Shown: positions 15,480 through 23,655, counted from the first letter of the stretch. The stretch: 48,603 bases of DNA from DSOS01 sp035286585 (GCA_035286585.1 DATEDC010000147.1:1-48603), one strand, 5' to 3'. Notes: generated by a model not told the origin, from the letters alone. A program made the numbers and translations.

Positions 15480-16451
15480 GTGATAGGTTTAAGTAGTATG
15501 GTTACGCCAAAAATCGAGCGCAAGGCAGAAGCGCGGAATTACGGCAAGTTTGTTATCGGCCCGCTGGAGCGCGGCTACGGCGTCACTCTGGGTAATGCCT
15601 TGCGCCGTGTTTTGCTCTCCTCCCTGGAAGGGGCAGCTGTCACCTCGATTCGGATCGCGGATGTGCAGCATGAGTTCAGTGATATCCCAGGCGTGCGCGA
15701 AGACGTCATCCGGGTGATGCTGCAGATCAAGCAGCTCCGCCTCAAACTCCATGACGTGGATTCGGGGCGGATGCACCTGGAAGTGCGCGGCGGCGGGTCG
15801 GTCACCGCAGCCGATATTATCGCCCCGCCAGAGATTGAGATTGTCAACCCGGATCTATACCTGTTCTCGGTGGACGATCACAATACCAATCTGGAAATCG
15901 AGTTGACGGTTGAGCGCGGGCGAGGGTACTCTCCAGCGGATGATCGCATCGGGCGTTTGCCCATTGGCGAGCTTCCGGTTGACGCCATCTACAGCCCGGT
16001 GAAAAGAGTAAACTGGGAAGTGGGCTACGCTCGCGTGGGACAAAGCACAAACTTCGACAGCCTGATGATCGAAATTTGGACCGATGGCGCCATTGGTCCG
16101 GAAGATGCGCTCAGCACGAGCGCCAAGATCCTGATCGATCATCTGCGCCACCTAGCGGGGGTGAGCGAAGAAACCCTGGCTGCCATGGAGGAGGCTGTGG
16201 AAGAGGGCGGGCGCCTGACGAGCGAGATGATCGAGACGCCGATCGAGAATCTGGACCTTTCCGTGCGGGTGTTCAATTCACTCAAGCGCACCGGCATCAC
16301 AACCGTGGGTGAGGTCATTGAGCTGCTCGAGAAAGGCGATGAGGCGGTGATGTCCATCCGCAACTTTGGTGAGAAAAGCCTGGACGAGCTGCGCCAGAGG
16401 ATGCGCGAAAAAGGCTATCTCAAAGATGAAAATGAAATCGAAGTGGAGTAA
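15480..16451 (+). CDS. rpoA: RNA polymerase alpha subunit
   Basis: Alpha (323 aa) dimerises to nucleate RNA polymerase and binds UP elements and activators. The N-domain carries FVIGPLERGYGVTLGNALRR and LSSLEGAAVTS; the C-domain, after an acidic linker, has the helix-hairpin-helix region VMSIRNFGEKSLDELRQR. The start is GTG 15480 with AGGTG at 15471-15475; ATG 15498 is an alternative with a weaker site. It sits in normal alpha-operon order between rpsD and rplQ. Confidence 0.97.
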   Translation: MIGLSSMVTPKIERKAEARNYGKFVIGPLERGYGVTLGNALRRVLLSSLEGAAVTSIRIADVQHEFSDIPGVREDVIRVMLQIKQLRLKLHDVDSGRMHLEVRGGGSVTAADIIAPPEIEIVNPDLYLFSVDDHNTNLEIELTVERGRGYSPADDRIGRLPIGELPVDAIYSPVKRVNWEVGYARVGQSTNFDSLMIEIWTDGAIGPEDALSTSAKILIDHLRHLAGVSEETLAAMEEAVEEGGRLTSEMIETPIENLDLSVRVFNSLKRTGITTVGEVIELLEKGDEAVMSIRNFGEKSLDELRQRMREKGYLKDENEIEVE

Positions 16452-16457
16452 AAGGAC

Positions 16458-16835
16458 ATGCGACACAGAGTAGCTGGAAAAAAATTAAGCCGTGGGAAAG
16501 ACGAGCGAGCGGCTCTGCGGCGCAACCTTGTCAAGCAGTTGTTCCAATACGAGCGCATCCGCACGACCCGCGCCAAAGCCGAAGCGGTGCGCGGGCAGGC
16601 GGAGCGATTGATCACGCTGGCAAAGCGCGGCAACGATGGAGACGAAGCGCAAACCGTGCATGCCCGCCGCCTGGCGGCAGCCCGTTTGGGCGACGCCCAG
16701 GCGGTTAAGAAGTTGTTCGAAGACATCGCCCCGCGCTTTGGGAATCGACAGGGTGGTTATACCCGAATGGTTAAGCTCGGTCCCCGTCAGGGCGATGCCG
16801 CCGAGATGGTTTTGCTGGAGCTGATCGAAGATTAA
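16458..16835 (+). CDS. rplQ: 50S ribosomal protein L17
   Basis: L17 (125 aa) lies near the tunnel exit. The start MRHRVAGKKLSRGKDERAAL, the segment RIRTTRAKAEAVRGQAERLI and the end YTRMVKLGPRQGDAAEMVLL are diagnostic. It starts six bases after rpoA and closes the classical alpha operon. A palindromic element fills the gap to truA. Confidence 0.97.
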   Translation: MRHRVAGKKLSRGKDERAALRRNLVKQLFQYERIRTTRAKAEAVRGQAERLITLAKRGNDGDEAQTVHARRLAAARLGDAQAVKKLFEDIAPRFGNRQGGYTRMVKLGPRQGDAAEMVLLELIED

Positions 16836-16846
16836 GTGATGAATGG

Positions 16847-16920
16847 TCGGTGATCAGTGGCTAGAGGAGGATCGCCTCCCTCGGGTCTATCTTAACCGAG
16901 CAGTTCCCACCGATCACTGA
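16847..16920 (+). repeat. Cloverleaf-like palindromic element between rplQ and truA
   Basis: Arms 16847-16860 and 16907-16920 pair at 13 of 14 positions, with one G-U and one A-C mismatch. Inside are two more hairpins: 16866-16870 with 16875-16879 around ATCG, and 16880-16884 with 16896-16900 around 11 nt. The arms use the words GGTGATCAGTGG and CACCGATCACTGA, resembling mobile intergenic palindromes seen in many genomes, though no second copy is in the window. It ends two bases before the truA ATG, which lacks a ribosome site of its own. No T-run follows. Confidence 0.55.
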
Positions 16921-16922
16921 AA

Positions 16923-17681
16923 ATGGCACGTTACCAGGTTATTCTCGCATACGATGGCACCGTCTACCACGGTTTTCAGCGCCAGGCGCAGAAACTGACG
17001 GTTCAGGCAGTAGTCGAGCAAGCGCTGCGGCAGGTAGGCTGGCAAGGCCGGTCGATTTTAGCGGCTGGGCGGACAGATACAGGCGTCCACGCCTTAGGAC
17101 AGGTAATCGCCTTCGATCTGGAGTGGAAACACCTGCCGCAGGATCTATTGGCGGCACTGAACGCCAACCTGCCCGCCGATATAGCTGCTCGTTCTGTAAG
17201 CCTGGCGGAGGATAAATTTCATCCCCGCTACGATGGCATCGCCCGCCTATACCGCTACCGCATCTACTGCCAGCCGATACGCGACCCCCTGTTGGACCGC
17301 TTCGCCTGGCGGGTGTGGCCTGCGCCGGAGATCGAACCGATGCAGGCAGCCGCTGGCCTCCTGATCGGCCAGCACGATTATGCAGCTTTTGGCCATCCGC
17401 CGCGTCGAGGCGGTAGCACCTTACGGACGGTGACTGTCGCCCGCTGGAGGGAACACCAATTTGGCGACCCAGAAGCGCAGGCGCTGGATTTTGAGATCGC
17501 TGCTAATGGCTTTCTCAACCGGATGGTGCGCCGTCTGGTGTATCTACAGGTAAGCATCGGTCAGGGCGAGCAAAGCCCGGAAGTGGTCTCCGAGCGCCTG
17601 AACGCACCAGTGCACAAGATGGTGGAAGGGCAAGCCCCGGCGCAAGGGCTGACTCTGCTCGAGGTAACTTACCGGCGGTGA
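16923..17681 (+). CDS. truA: tRNA pseudouridine(38-40) synthase
   Basis: TruA (252 aa) isomerises uridines 38-40 in the anticodon arm of tRNAs. LAYDGTVYHGFQRQ, the catalytic-aspartate motif GRTDTGVHALGQV, and the C-terminal NGFLNRMVRRLV are present. The ATG lies two bases after the palindrome at 16847-16920 and has no clear Shine-Dalgarno sequence, so the hairpin could influence translation. truA between rplQ and rplM is common in Gram-positive-like gene orders. Confidence 0.96.
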   Translation: MARYQVILAYDGTVYHGFQRQAQKLTVQAVVEQALRQVGWQGRSILAAGRTDTGVHALGQVIAFDLEWKHLPQDLLAALNANLPADIAARSVSLAEDKFHPRYDGIARLYRYRIYCQPIRDPLLDRFAWRVWPAPEIEPMQAAAGLLIGQHDYAAFGHPPRRGGSTLRTVTVARWREHQFGDPEAQALDFEIAANGFLNRMVRRLVYLQVSIGQGEQSPEVVSERLNAPVHKMVEGQAPAQGLTLLEVTYRR

Positions 17682-17758
17682 GGGTTGGGTGCAATTAGAA
17701 CAGGATCGATGAACTCGAAAGAACATATCGGATTGATTTGCAAGTGGAGAAGAGCGTC

Positions 17759-18187
17759 GTGGAAAAAACCTACTTTCCAAAATCTGGAGATATTTCCCAG
17801 TCCTGGGTGCTGGTTGATGCCAACGACCAAAACTTAGGTCGCCTGGCAAGCCGGATAGCCAGCCTGCTGCTGGGAAAACATAAACCGAATTTTACGCCTG
17901 GAGTGGAGACGGGCGACTATGTTGTGGTGGTCAACGCCGAACGGGTGCGTGTTACCGGCAACAAATTGGAAACCAAGAAGTACTACCGCCATACCAATTA
18001 TCCCGGCGGGCTAAAAGAGATCAGTTTGGGCCAACAATTAGCCCGGCACCCGGACCGCGTATTGAAAAGCGCGGTGTGGGGTATGATGCCCCACAACAAG
18101 CTGGGCCGCAGACTGATGAAAAATCTCAAGATCTACGCCGGTCCTGAACACCCACACGCGGCCCAGCAACCCAGGGTATTGGATTAA
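17759..18187 (+). CDS. rplM: 50S ribosomal protein L13
   Basis: L13 (142 aa) is an early 50S assembly protein. WVLVDANDQNLGRLASRIAS, the LLGKHKPNFTPGVETGDYV block, and MLPHNKLGRR-like MMPHNKLGRRLMKNLK are signatures. The frame stays open to TTG 17738, but GTG 17759 has GGAGA at 17746-17750 with 8-nt spacing and yields the usual 142 residues. It pairs with rpsI 14 nt downstream, as in nearly all bacteria. Confidence 0.95.
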   Translation: MEKTYFPKSGDISQSWVLVDANDQNLGRLASRIASLLLGKHKPNFTPGVETGDYVVVVNAERVRVTGNKLETKKYYRHTNYPGGLKEISLGQQLARHPDRVLKSAVWGMMPHNKLGRRLMKNLKIYAGPEHPHAAQQPRVLD

Positions 18188-18200
18188 GGAGAAAGAGTAT

Positions 18201-18596
18201 ATGTCAGTACAGTATTATGAAGGAATTGGTCGCCGCAAGGAAGCCACTGCGCGCGTCCGCATTATGGTAGGATCGGGGCGTTTTATCGTCAATGAAAAAT
18301 CGGCGGAGGAGTATTTTCCTCGCCTTGGCGACTTACACAGCGTGACCGCCCCGCTTCACGCTACGGGCGAGAACCCCAATCAACTGGATATCTCGGTGGT
18401 TGTCCAAGGAGGCGGGATCACCGGCCAGGCCGAGGCTGTTCAACTGGGACTGGCCCGGGCTTTACTGGGGATGAACCCCGATCTGCGTCTCGTTCTGCGC
18501 AAGAACGGCTTACTGACCCGCGACCCGCGCGTCAAGGAGCGCAAGAAAGCCGGCCTGAAGCGCGCCCGCAAAGCCCCTACGTATACCAAGCGCTAA
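18201..18596 (+). CDS. rpsI: 30S ribosomal protein S9
   Basis: S9 (131 aa) has a C-terminal tail that touches the P-site tRNA anticodon loop; the tail here ends APTYTKR, close to the usual YSKR. The start YYEGIGRRKEATARVRI and the segment GGGITGQAEAVQLGLARAL confirm the family. AAGGAGAAAG precedes the ATG. It is the last gene of the ribosomal-protein block. Confidence 0.97.
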   Translation: MSVQYYEGIGRRKEATARVRIMVGSGRFIVNEKSAEEYFPRLGDLHSVTAPLHATGENPNQLDISVVVQGGGITGQAEAVQLGLARALLGMNPDLRLVLRKNGLLTRDPRVKERKKAGLKRARKAPTYTKR

Positions 18597-18626
18597 TCCT
18601 TCACAGCATTTGGGAAAATTGGCGCA

Positions 18627-20105
18627 GTGCGCACCCGCACCCGCAAACAAAACACGAATTCTGGCATCACTCTGCTGGGTCTTGGTCCTGGCGAAGCGAG
18701 GCTCTTAACTCGCGAAGCGTGGAGGGTTTTGAAAGGCGCCTCAGAAATTTACCTGCGCACGGCTCAACACCCCATCGTCGCCGAACTGCCCGCTCATCTG
18801 GAGCAGCATTCCTTTGACCATCTCTACGAAAAATACCCAGACTTCGAAAGCGTGTATGCGCAGATCGTGGCTGAGGTGCTCCGCCTGGGGCAGCGCCCAG
18901 GCGGGGTGATTTACGCTGTTCCTGGTCACCCATATATCGCCGAGGCAACCTGCCCGGAGATCGCCCGAGGCGCCGAACGAGCCGGGATTCCGCTCAAGGT
19001 GGTGGAGGGGATGAGTTTTTTGGAGCCGACTTTCAGGGCTCTCGGTCTGGACGCGTTTCCATCCACTACGCTCGTGGATGCCCTCGAACTGGTCTCTGCC
19101 CACGCGCCTCCTTTCCCTCCCACAACACCAGCTCTCATCGTCCAGTTGTACTCCTCTGCGGTGGCATCGGATGTCAAGCTCACTTTGATGGCCGTCTATC
19201 CGGATGAGCACCCGGTGAAGCTGGTTCACGCCGCCGGCTCGGCCAACGAGCGGGTGGAGTCCCTTGGGCTGTACGCGATCGACCGCAGCCAGTTTGTGGG
19301 CGCGCTGACCAGCCTTTACCTGCCGCCTCTGGGTCCGGCGACCTCTTTCGAGGCTTTCCAGGAGGTGATCGCCCACCTGCGAGCGCCAGATGGCTGCCCC
19401 TGGGATCGCGAGCAAACTCACCAGAGCCTGCGCTCCCACCTTTTGGAAGAGTGCTACGAACTGCTCTCGGCTCTCGATGACGACGATCCTGAGGCCATGC
19501 GCGAAGAGCTGGGCGATCTCCTGCTCCAGATACTCCTGCACGCCCAGATTGCCAGCGAATATGGGGAATTTTCGATGGCGGATGTGCTGCGAGGGATACA
19601 TACCAAGATCATCAACCGCCATCCACATGTTTTCGGCAGCGTGGACTTGAAGGATGTGGGTGGTGTCTTAGAGAACTGGGAGCGCCTGAAGGCTGCGGAG
19701 CGAGAAGTCAACGGGAAATCCGCGGAGAGCCTGCTGGACGGAGTCGCCCGGGCGCTACCTGCGCTCGTTCAGGCCGAGGAATATCAAAAACGCGCCGCCC
19801 GCGTTGGTTTTGACTGGCTTGAAATTCAAGGTGTCATCGACAAGGTTTGCGAGGAAATGGAGGAGCTGCGCCTCGCCCCGAAGGGTGAGCAGCGCAGCTC
19901 GGAATTTGGGGATCTGCTCTTCGCGGTCGTCAACCTGGCTCGCTGGTACGGAATCGAAGCTGAATCAGCCCTGCGCCAGGCCAATGCCCGCTTTCGAGCG
20001 CGTTTTACCCAAATTGAGCAGGCCGCTCGAGCCCAGGGTCGATCGCTCGCCGATCTCTCGCTGGAAGAGAAAGATGCACTGTGGGAGTCGGCAAAAAAAG
20101 GCTAA
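18627..20105 (+). CDS. Tetrapyrrole-methylase/MazG fusion (YabN type)
   Basis: The 492-aa protein joins an N-terminal SAM-dependent tetrapyrrole-methylase-like domain (LLGLGPGEARLLT near residue 16; GHPYIAEATC near 100) to a C-terminal MazG nucleotide pyrophosphohydrolase. MazG has two lobes, with metal-binding patterns EECYELLSAL/EELGDLL at about 272-294 and EEMEELRL/EFGDLLFAV at about 408-435, and the WDREQTHQSLR entry motif. This is the architecture of Bacillus YabN. MazG proteins hydrolyse NTPs to NMP and PPi; the methylase substrate is unknown. Start GTG 18627, 30 nt after rpsI. Confidence 0.9.
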   Translation: MRTRTRKQNTNSGITLLGLGPGEARLLTREAWRVLKGASEIYLRTAQHPIVAELPAHLEQHSFDHLYEKYPDFESVYAQIVAEVLRLGQRPGGVIYAVPGHPYIAEATCPEIARGAERAGIPLKVVEGMSFLEPTFRALGLDAFPSTTLVDALELVSAHAPPFPPTTPALIVQLYSSAVASDVKLTLMAVYPDEHPVKLVHAAGSANERVESLGLYAIDRSQFVGALTSLYLPPLGPATSFEAFQEVIAHLRAPDGCPWDREQTHQSLRSHLLEECYELLSALDDDDPEAMREELGDLLLQILLHAQIASEYGEFSMADVLRGIHTKIINRHPHVFGSVDLKDVGGVLENWERLKAAEREVNGKSAESLLDGVARALPALVQAEEYQKRAARVGFDWLEIQGVIDKVCEEMEELRLAPKGEQRSSEFGDLLFAVVNLARWYGIEAESALRQANARFRARFTQIEQAARAQGRSLADLSLEEKDALWESAKKG

Positions 20106-20138
20106 CCCACTGGCGAGAATGCCTGCTTGGAGAGGTAG

Positions 20139-21020
20139 TTACCAGCACTGCCAGCGGGCGAAGATCGCCGTGGAGATCAGCCAGCCACGGCTGCGCTCAA
20201 CCAGAGCAAGCTCTCCGGCCTCTACTTTCCCCCCGAAACCTGCGATGTTCGCGAGCAAACCGTAATACAGGCTCAAAGCCGAAGCCCTGACCGCGTAGCT
20301 GGTGATCACGATGAACAGCGGCTCTGGGCTGAGCACCTGCCGGCAGGCGGTCAGCAACTGGGGGAAGAACTTAAAAAACTCCCACACCTCGCCTTTGGGG
20401 CCGCGCCCGAATTTTGGCGGGTCGAGGATCAGCCCATCGTATCGAGCCCCGCGCCTGCCCTCGCGCTGGGTGAATTTCAGCGCATCATCGACGATCCAGC
20501 GAACCGGGCGATCCTCGAGATTGGAGAGCGATTGATTGCGCCGTGCCCAGGCAATCGCCTTTTTAGATGCGTCCACATGGGTGACGTGGGCTCCTGCCTG
20601 GGCTGCCGCCAGGCTTGCCAACCCGGTATAGCCGAAGAGATTCAGTACCTTCGCGCTTCGCCTGGATGAACCAATACGCTCGCTGATCCAATCCCAGTTT
20701 GCGGCTTGCTCGGGAAACACCCCCAGGTGTCTGCCAGCGGTGGTCCTAGCAAAGAAGCGAAGCGATTTGTAGCCCATTTGCCAGGATTCGCTCACGGGTT
20801 TATTGAAATGCCAGCTCCCCCCGCTCTCCTCCCGGTTGGTCTGAAAGCGACCATGAGCTGCCTGCCAGTGGGCGACCTCCAGGGAAGGCCGCCAGACTGC
20901 CTGCGGCTCGGGTCTGACGAAGTGATATGGGCCATAGCGCTCCAGCTTGAGGTGGTCGCCGCTGTCTTGCAATTCATAATCTTCCCAATCGGGTGAGACG
21001 AGGATGCCTAGCTCAGACAT
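20139..21020 (-). CDS. Class I SAM-dependent methyltransferase, RlmI/COG1092-like
   Basis: The 293-aa protein has a Rossmann-type SAM site (VLNLFGYTGLASLAAAQAGA, then HVDASKKAI) and a DPPKFGRGPKGE motif IV, both typical of the RlmI/RlmK-like rRNA methyltransferase group. No N-terminal PUA domain is obvious, unlike E. coli RlmI, so the rRNA target is uncertain. It is the last gene of a minus-strand group with tnaA and a small membrane protein, and it converges on the MazG fusion with 33 bp between. No strong ribosome site is visible at the ATG. Confidence 0.85.
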   Translation of the reverse strand: MSELGILVSPDWEDYELQDSGDHLKLERYGPYHFVRPEPQAVWRPSLEVAHWQAAHGRFQTNREESGGSWHFNKPVSESWQMGYKSLRFFARTTAGRHLGVFPEQAANWDWISERIGSSRRSAKVLNLFGYTGLASLAAAQAGAHVTHVDASKKAIAWARRNQSLSNLEDRPVRWIVDDALKFTQREGRRGARYDGLILDPPKFGRGPKGEVWEFFKFFPQLLTACRQVLSPEPLFIVITSYAVRASALSLYYGLLANIAGFGGKVEAGELALVERSRGWLISTAIFARWQCW

Positions 21021-21054
21021 GAGGAATGTTCGCGAGGGGTGAGGTAACGAATTT

Positions 21055-21468
21055 TCAATCCCAGGATTTCATGAACAAAATGCGCGCATATCCGGCGAGC
21101 AGCGCCAAAAATATACCGCTCATGATCCAGCCGGCTGAAGTTCCCCAGATGGAAACCTGCTGGGTCAAGGCAACAACCAGGAGGATCACGTTGCCCAGGA
21201 TCATCGCCAGGCCGGTTTTTCGTTTGACCTCTTCGGAAACCAGTGGGGAGATTATCGATCCGCCAGCAGCCCAGATGATAAAACCAAAGCCGAACAGGGC
21301 AGCCCCAAACATCCTGGCAAACGATACGGCATACCAGTAGATAATTGCGCTGCCCTCATTATCCATAATGTCGAAGAAAGCCAGCATCAGTGGGCTGTAT
21401 ACTCCAAAAGCAATACCCGTTATTACATATAAAATGGCGTTGATCCGCAATAAGCTGCTGAGTTTCAT
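21055..21468 (-). CDS. Small four-TM membrane protein, unknown function
   Basis: Starting at the ATG just one base beyond the tnaA stop, this 137-aa protein has four clear hydrophobic segments, at about residues 6-30, 43-67, 78-100 and 108-130, with few charges and a short SEEVKRKTG cytoplasmic or periplasmic loop between TM2 and TM3. I do not recognise the family. Tight coupling to tnaA suggests co-expression. A role in indole or tryptophan movement would be a guess from context only; known tryptophan permeases are much larger. Confidence 0.75.
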   Translation of the reverse strand: MKLSSLLRINAILYVITGIAFGVYSPLMLAFFDIMDNEGSAIIYWYAVSFARMFGAALFGFGFIIWAAGGSIISPLVSEEVKRKTGLAMILGNVILLVVALTQQVSIWGTSAGWIMSGIFLALLAGYARILFMKSWD

Positions 21469-21469
21469 G

Positions 21470-22855
21470 TTAGGTTCCAACCAGGGGTTCGAAATGGGCG
21501 GTGAAGTGGCGCAGCAACTCCGGCGCAGAGACAATGCGGTAGCCCGGCAGCGATCCTTTCCGCGTGGCTATCTTCTGGAGCGTGGCGACCACATAATCCA
21601 GGTGACTTTGGGTATAGACCCGGCGAGGGATTGCCAGCCTGACCAGCTCCAGTTGAGGATAGAGCATCTCGCCAGTTTGTGGGTCAGGATGGGCGAACAT
21701 GACCGAGCCAATCTCCACGGCGCGTACGCCGCCCTCCAGGTAAAGCTCGACCGCCAACGACTGCCCGGGGAAATGGCTCTGGGGGAGATGGGAGAGAAAC
21801 CGCCCGGCGTCGACGTACACCGCGTGACCGCCGGGTGGCTCTATGACTGGGATCCCGGATTCGAGCAAACGCTCTGCCAGGTAAGCGGTTTGCCCAAGCC
21901 TGTAATCCAGGTAATCTACCTCCAGACCCTCGCGCAGCCCGGTGGCAATGGCGTCTAAATCGCGCCCGGCAAGCCCGCCGTAGGTGGGAAAGCCCTCCCG
22001 AAGGATTAATTCATTACACGTTCGCTGGTATAAGCGCTCATCGTTCATCGCCAGCAAACCACCGATATTCACCAGGGCGTCCTTTTTGGCGCTGAACGTG
22101 GCGCCATCCGCCAGGGAGAATATCTCTTGGGCGATTTCCAGCGTGTTCTTCTCGCTATAGCCGGGCTCGCGCAGCTTAATAAAATAGGTGTTTTCCGCAT
22201 AACGGCAGGCGTCTATGAAGAAGGGGATACCGTGCTTACGATAGGTCACGGCGACATTTCTAATATTCTCCAAGGAGACTGGCTGCCCCCCGCCGGCGTT
22301 GTTGGTGATTGTGATCATGCCGAAGGGGATGTTTTCCACGCCTTTTTCCTGGATGAAGCACTCCAGTTTTTGGAGGTCGAGGTTGCCTTTGAAAGGGTGA
22401 CGATTGGAGGGGTCGAAGGCTTCGTCGATCACCAGGTTGGCGGGGTGCGCCCCGCGCGCCCGTATATTGGCGTCGGTGGTGTCGAAGTGCATATTCGAGG
22501 GGACGAACTGCCCTGGTTTTGCCAGCAGCAGGCTGAGGATGTGTTCCGCAGCGCGCCCCTGGTGAGTGGGGACAAAATAACGGAAGCCGAATATCTCTTT
22601 CACGGCTTCCGCCAGTCTGAAGTACGAGCGCGCGCCGGCGTAGGATTCATCGCCCCGCATCAGCGCCGACCACTGCTCCTGGCTCATTGCGCCTGTGCCC
22701 GAGTCGGTCAGCAAGTCGATGTAAATATCTTCGCCTCTCAGTCCAAAGAGGTTATACCCTGCCGCTTCTATCGCTCGTTGGCGCGCGTTCTTATCGATCA
22801 GGCGGATAGATTCCACCATCTTGATGCGGAACGGCTCGGGTGGGTGATAGCTCAT
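21470..22855 (-). CDS. tnaA: Tryptophanase (tryptophan indole-lyase)
   Basis: This 461-aa PLP enzyme cleaves tryptophan to indole, pyruvate and ammonia. The PLP lysine is Lys258 in SAKKD; Tyr72 (RGDESYAG) matches the catalytic tyrosine; VPTHQGRAAE and PTYGGLAGRD are family blocks. It is called tryptophanase rather than tyrosine phenol-lyase because the C-terminal motif is LLRHFTA with His450 (tyrosine phenol-lyase has LRFFTA) and because VEIGS replaces the Arg-bearing MERG of that enzyme. GGAGGT precedes the ATG. No TnaC-like leader peptide is seen in the 110-bp upstream gap. Confidence 0.93.
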   Translation of the reverse strand: MSYHPPEPFRIKMVESIRLIDKNARQRAIEAAGYNLFGLRGEDIYIDLLTDSGTGAMSQEQWSALMRGDESYAGARSYFRLAEAVKEIFGFRYFVPTHQGRAAEHILSLLLAKPGQFVPSNMHFDTTDANIRARGAHPANLVIDEAFDPSNRHPFKGNLDLQKLECFIQEKGVENIPFGMITITNNAGGGQPVSLENIRNVAVTYRKHGIPFFIDACRYAENTYFIKLREPGYSEKNTLEIAQEIFSLADGATFSAKKDALVNIGGLLAMNDERLYQRTCNELILREGFPTYGGLAGRDLDAIATGLREGLEVDYLDYRLGQTAYLAERLLESGIPVIEPPGGHAVYVDAGRFLSHLPQSHFPGQSLAVELYLEGGVRAVEIGSVMFAHPDPQTGEMLYPQLELVRLAIPRRVYTQSHLDYVVATLQKIATRKGSLPGYRIVSAPELLRHFTAHFEPLVGT

Positions 22856-22879
22856 AGAAGACCTCCAGGTTTTTTTACC

Positions 22880-22908
22880 AGTTTAACATGCTTCGCATAG
22901 AAATCCAA
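22880..22908 (-). promoter_or_regulatory. Candidate promoter for tnaA operon
   Basis: On the minus strand TTGGAT (22903-22908) and TAAACT (22880-22885) are 17 bp apart, upstream of the tnaA GGAGGT site. The match is moderate (three and four of six). It leaves a short leader with no room for a catabolite or tryptophan attenuator. Confidence 0.35.
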
Positions 22909-22936
22909 GTTAATGGCGTCACGACAGCTTGCAGGC

Positions 22937-22964
22937 TTGATATCTGTCCCGTATATTGTATAAT
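22937..22964 (+). promoter_or_regulatory. Promoter of the MBL-fold gene, predicting a leaderless mRNA
   Basis: TTGATA (22937-22942) and a perfect TATAAT (22959-22964) are 16 bp apart. The hexamer ends 8 nt before the ATG at 22973, so transcription should begin at or within one or two bases of the start codon. No Shine-Dalgarno sequence is present. Confidence 0.65.
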
Positions 22965-22972
22965 TCCGTCAT

Positions 22973-23611
22973 ATGCTGGAAATAGTTACTTTTACCCTCG
23001 GCCCGGTGATGACCAATGCGTATCTGGTTGCCGACCCGGAAACCGGCGAGGCCGTGGTGGTCGATCCCGCAGATGAGGGAAGGGTGATTGTCAACGAAGC
23101 CGAGCGGCGCGGCTGGCGAATTGGAAGCATCTGGCTGACGCATGCTCACTTCGACCACCTGGCAGGAGCAGGTCAGGTCGCCGACCTGGTCGACCCTCCG
23201 CCTCCGGTGGCGCTCCACCCCGAAGACTATCCGCTATGGCGTTTTCAAGGCGGGGCCTCGATGTTTGGAATGCGCATCGATCCTGGCCCCGAACCCACGA
23301 TCGACCTATACGATCAGCAAACCCTGCGCCTGGGCGGAAATCACCTGCAGGTATTTCATGCCCCCGGACATACGCGCGGCCACGTCGTTTTCTATTTTCC
23401 TGAGGCGTCGGTGGCTTTCTGCGGAGACGTGATCTTCCAGGGCAGCATCGGACGGACCGACCTGCCAGGGGGAGACTACGAAGCCCTGATGCATAGCATC
23501 CGGACCAAGATCCTGACCTTACCGGATGAAACCCGCCTGCTCTCGGGACACGGACCTGAGACTACGGTCGGCGCAGAAAAACGCAGCAATCCGTTTGTCC
23601 TCCACGGGTGA
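22973..23611 (+). CDS. Metallo-beta-lactamase-fold hydrolase (glyoxalase II-like)
   Basis: This 212-aa hydrolase has the metal motif T-H-A-H-F-D-H with His57, His59, Asp61 and His62, then GHTRGHVVF, a GDVIFQGSIGRTDLPGG block and a late SGHGPETT. These are typical of small hydroxyacylglutathione-hydrolase-like proteins (YcbL or YqgX type); the true substrate is unknown. The N-terminus LEIVTFTLGPVMTNAYLV is where the family starts, so the absence of a leader is not a mis-called start. It is divergent from tnaA and converges on rny. Confidence 0.92.
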   Translation: MLEIVTFTLGPVMTNAYLVADPETGEAVVVDPADEGRVIVNEAERRGWRIGSIWLTHAHFDHLAGAGQVADLVDPPPPVALHPEDYPLWRFQGGASMFGMRIDPGPEPTIDLYDQQTLRLGGNHLQVFHAPGHTRGHVVFYFPEASVAFCGDVIFQGSIGRTDLPGGDYEALMHSIRTKILTLPDETRLLSGHGPETTVGAEKRSNPFVLHG

Positions 23612-23655
23612 AAAGAAAGCGTGCGCCATGCGATTTTCAGCCGCATAACGCACGT
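23611..23655 (-). terminator. Intrinsic terminator of the recX-rny operon
   Basis: A hairpin has a lower stem 23619-23625 with 23649-23655 and an upper stem 23628-23632 with 23642-23646, split by a CC/AA internal loop. Read on the minus strand it is followed by TTTCTTTT, as expected 3' of rny. On the plus strand no T-run follows, so it is weaker for the convergent hydrolase gene. Confidence 0.65.

Noticed and set aside
16847..16920. L17 downstream element RNA
   Set aside because: That named element lies after rplQ in lactic acid bacteria; position alone is not evidence and I cannot match its sequence consensus here.
20106..20158. Bidirectional terminator between the MazG fusion and the methyltransferase
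   Set aside because: The only inverted repeat has a 35-nt loop, one mismatch and no T-run, and one arm lies inside coding sequence.
21470..22855. Tyrosine phenol-lyase instead of tryptophanase
   Set aside because: The C-terminal motif has RHFTA (His450) and VEIGS in place of the tyrosine phenol-lyase RFFTA and MERG.
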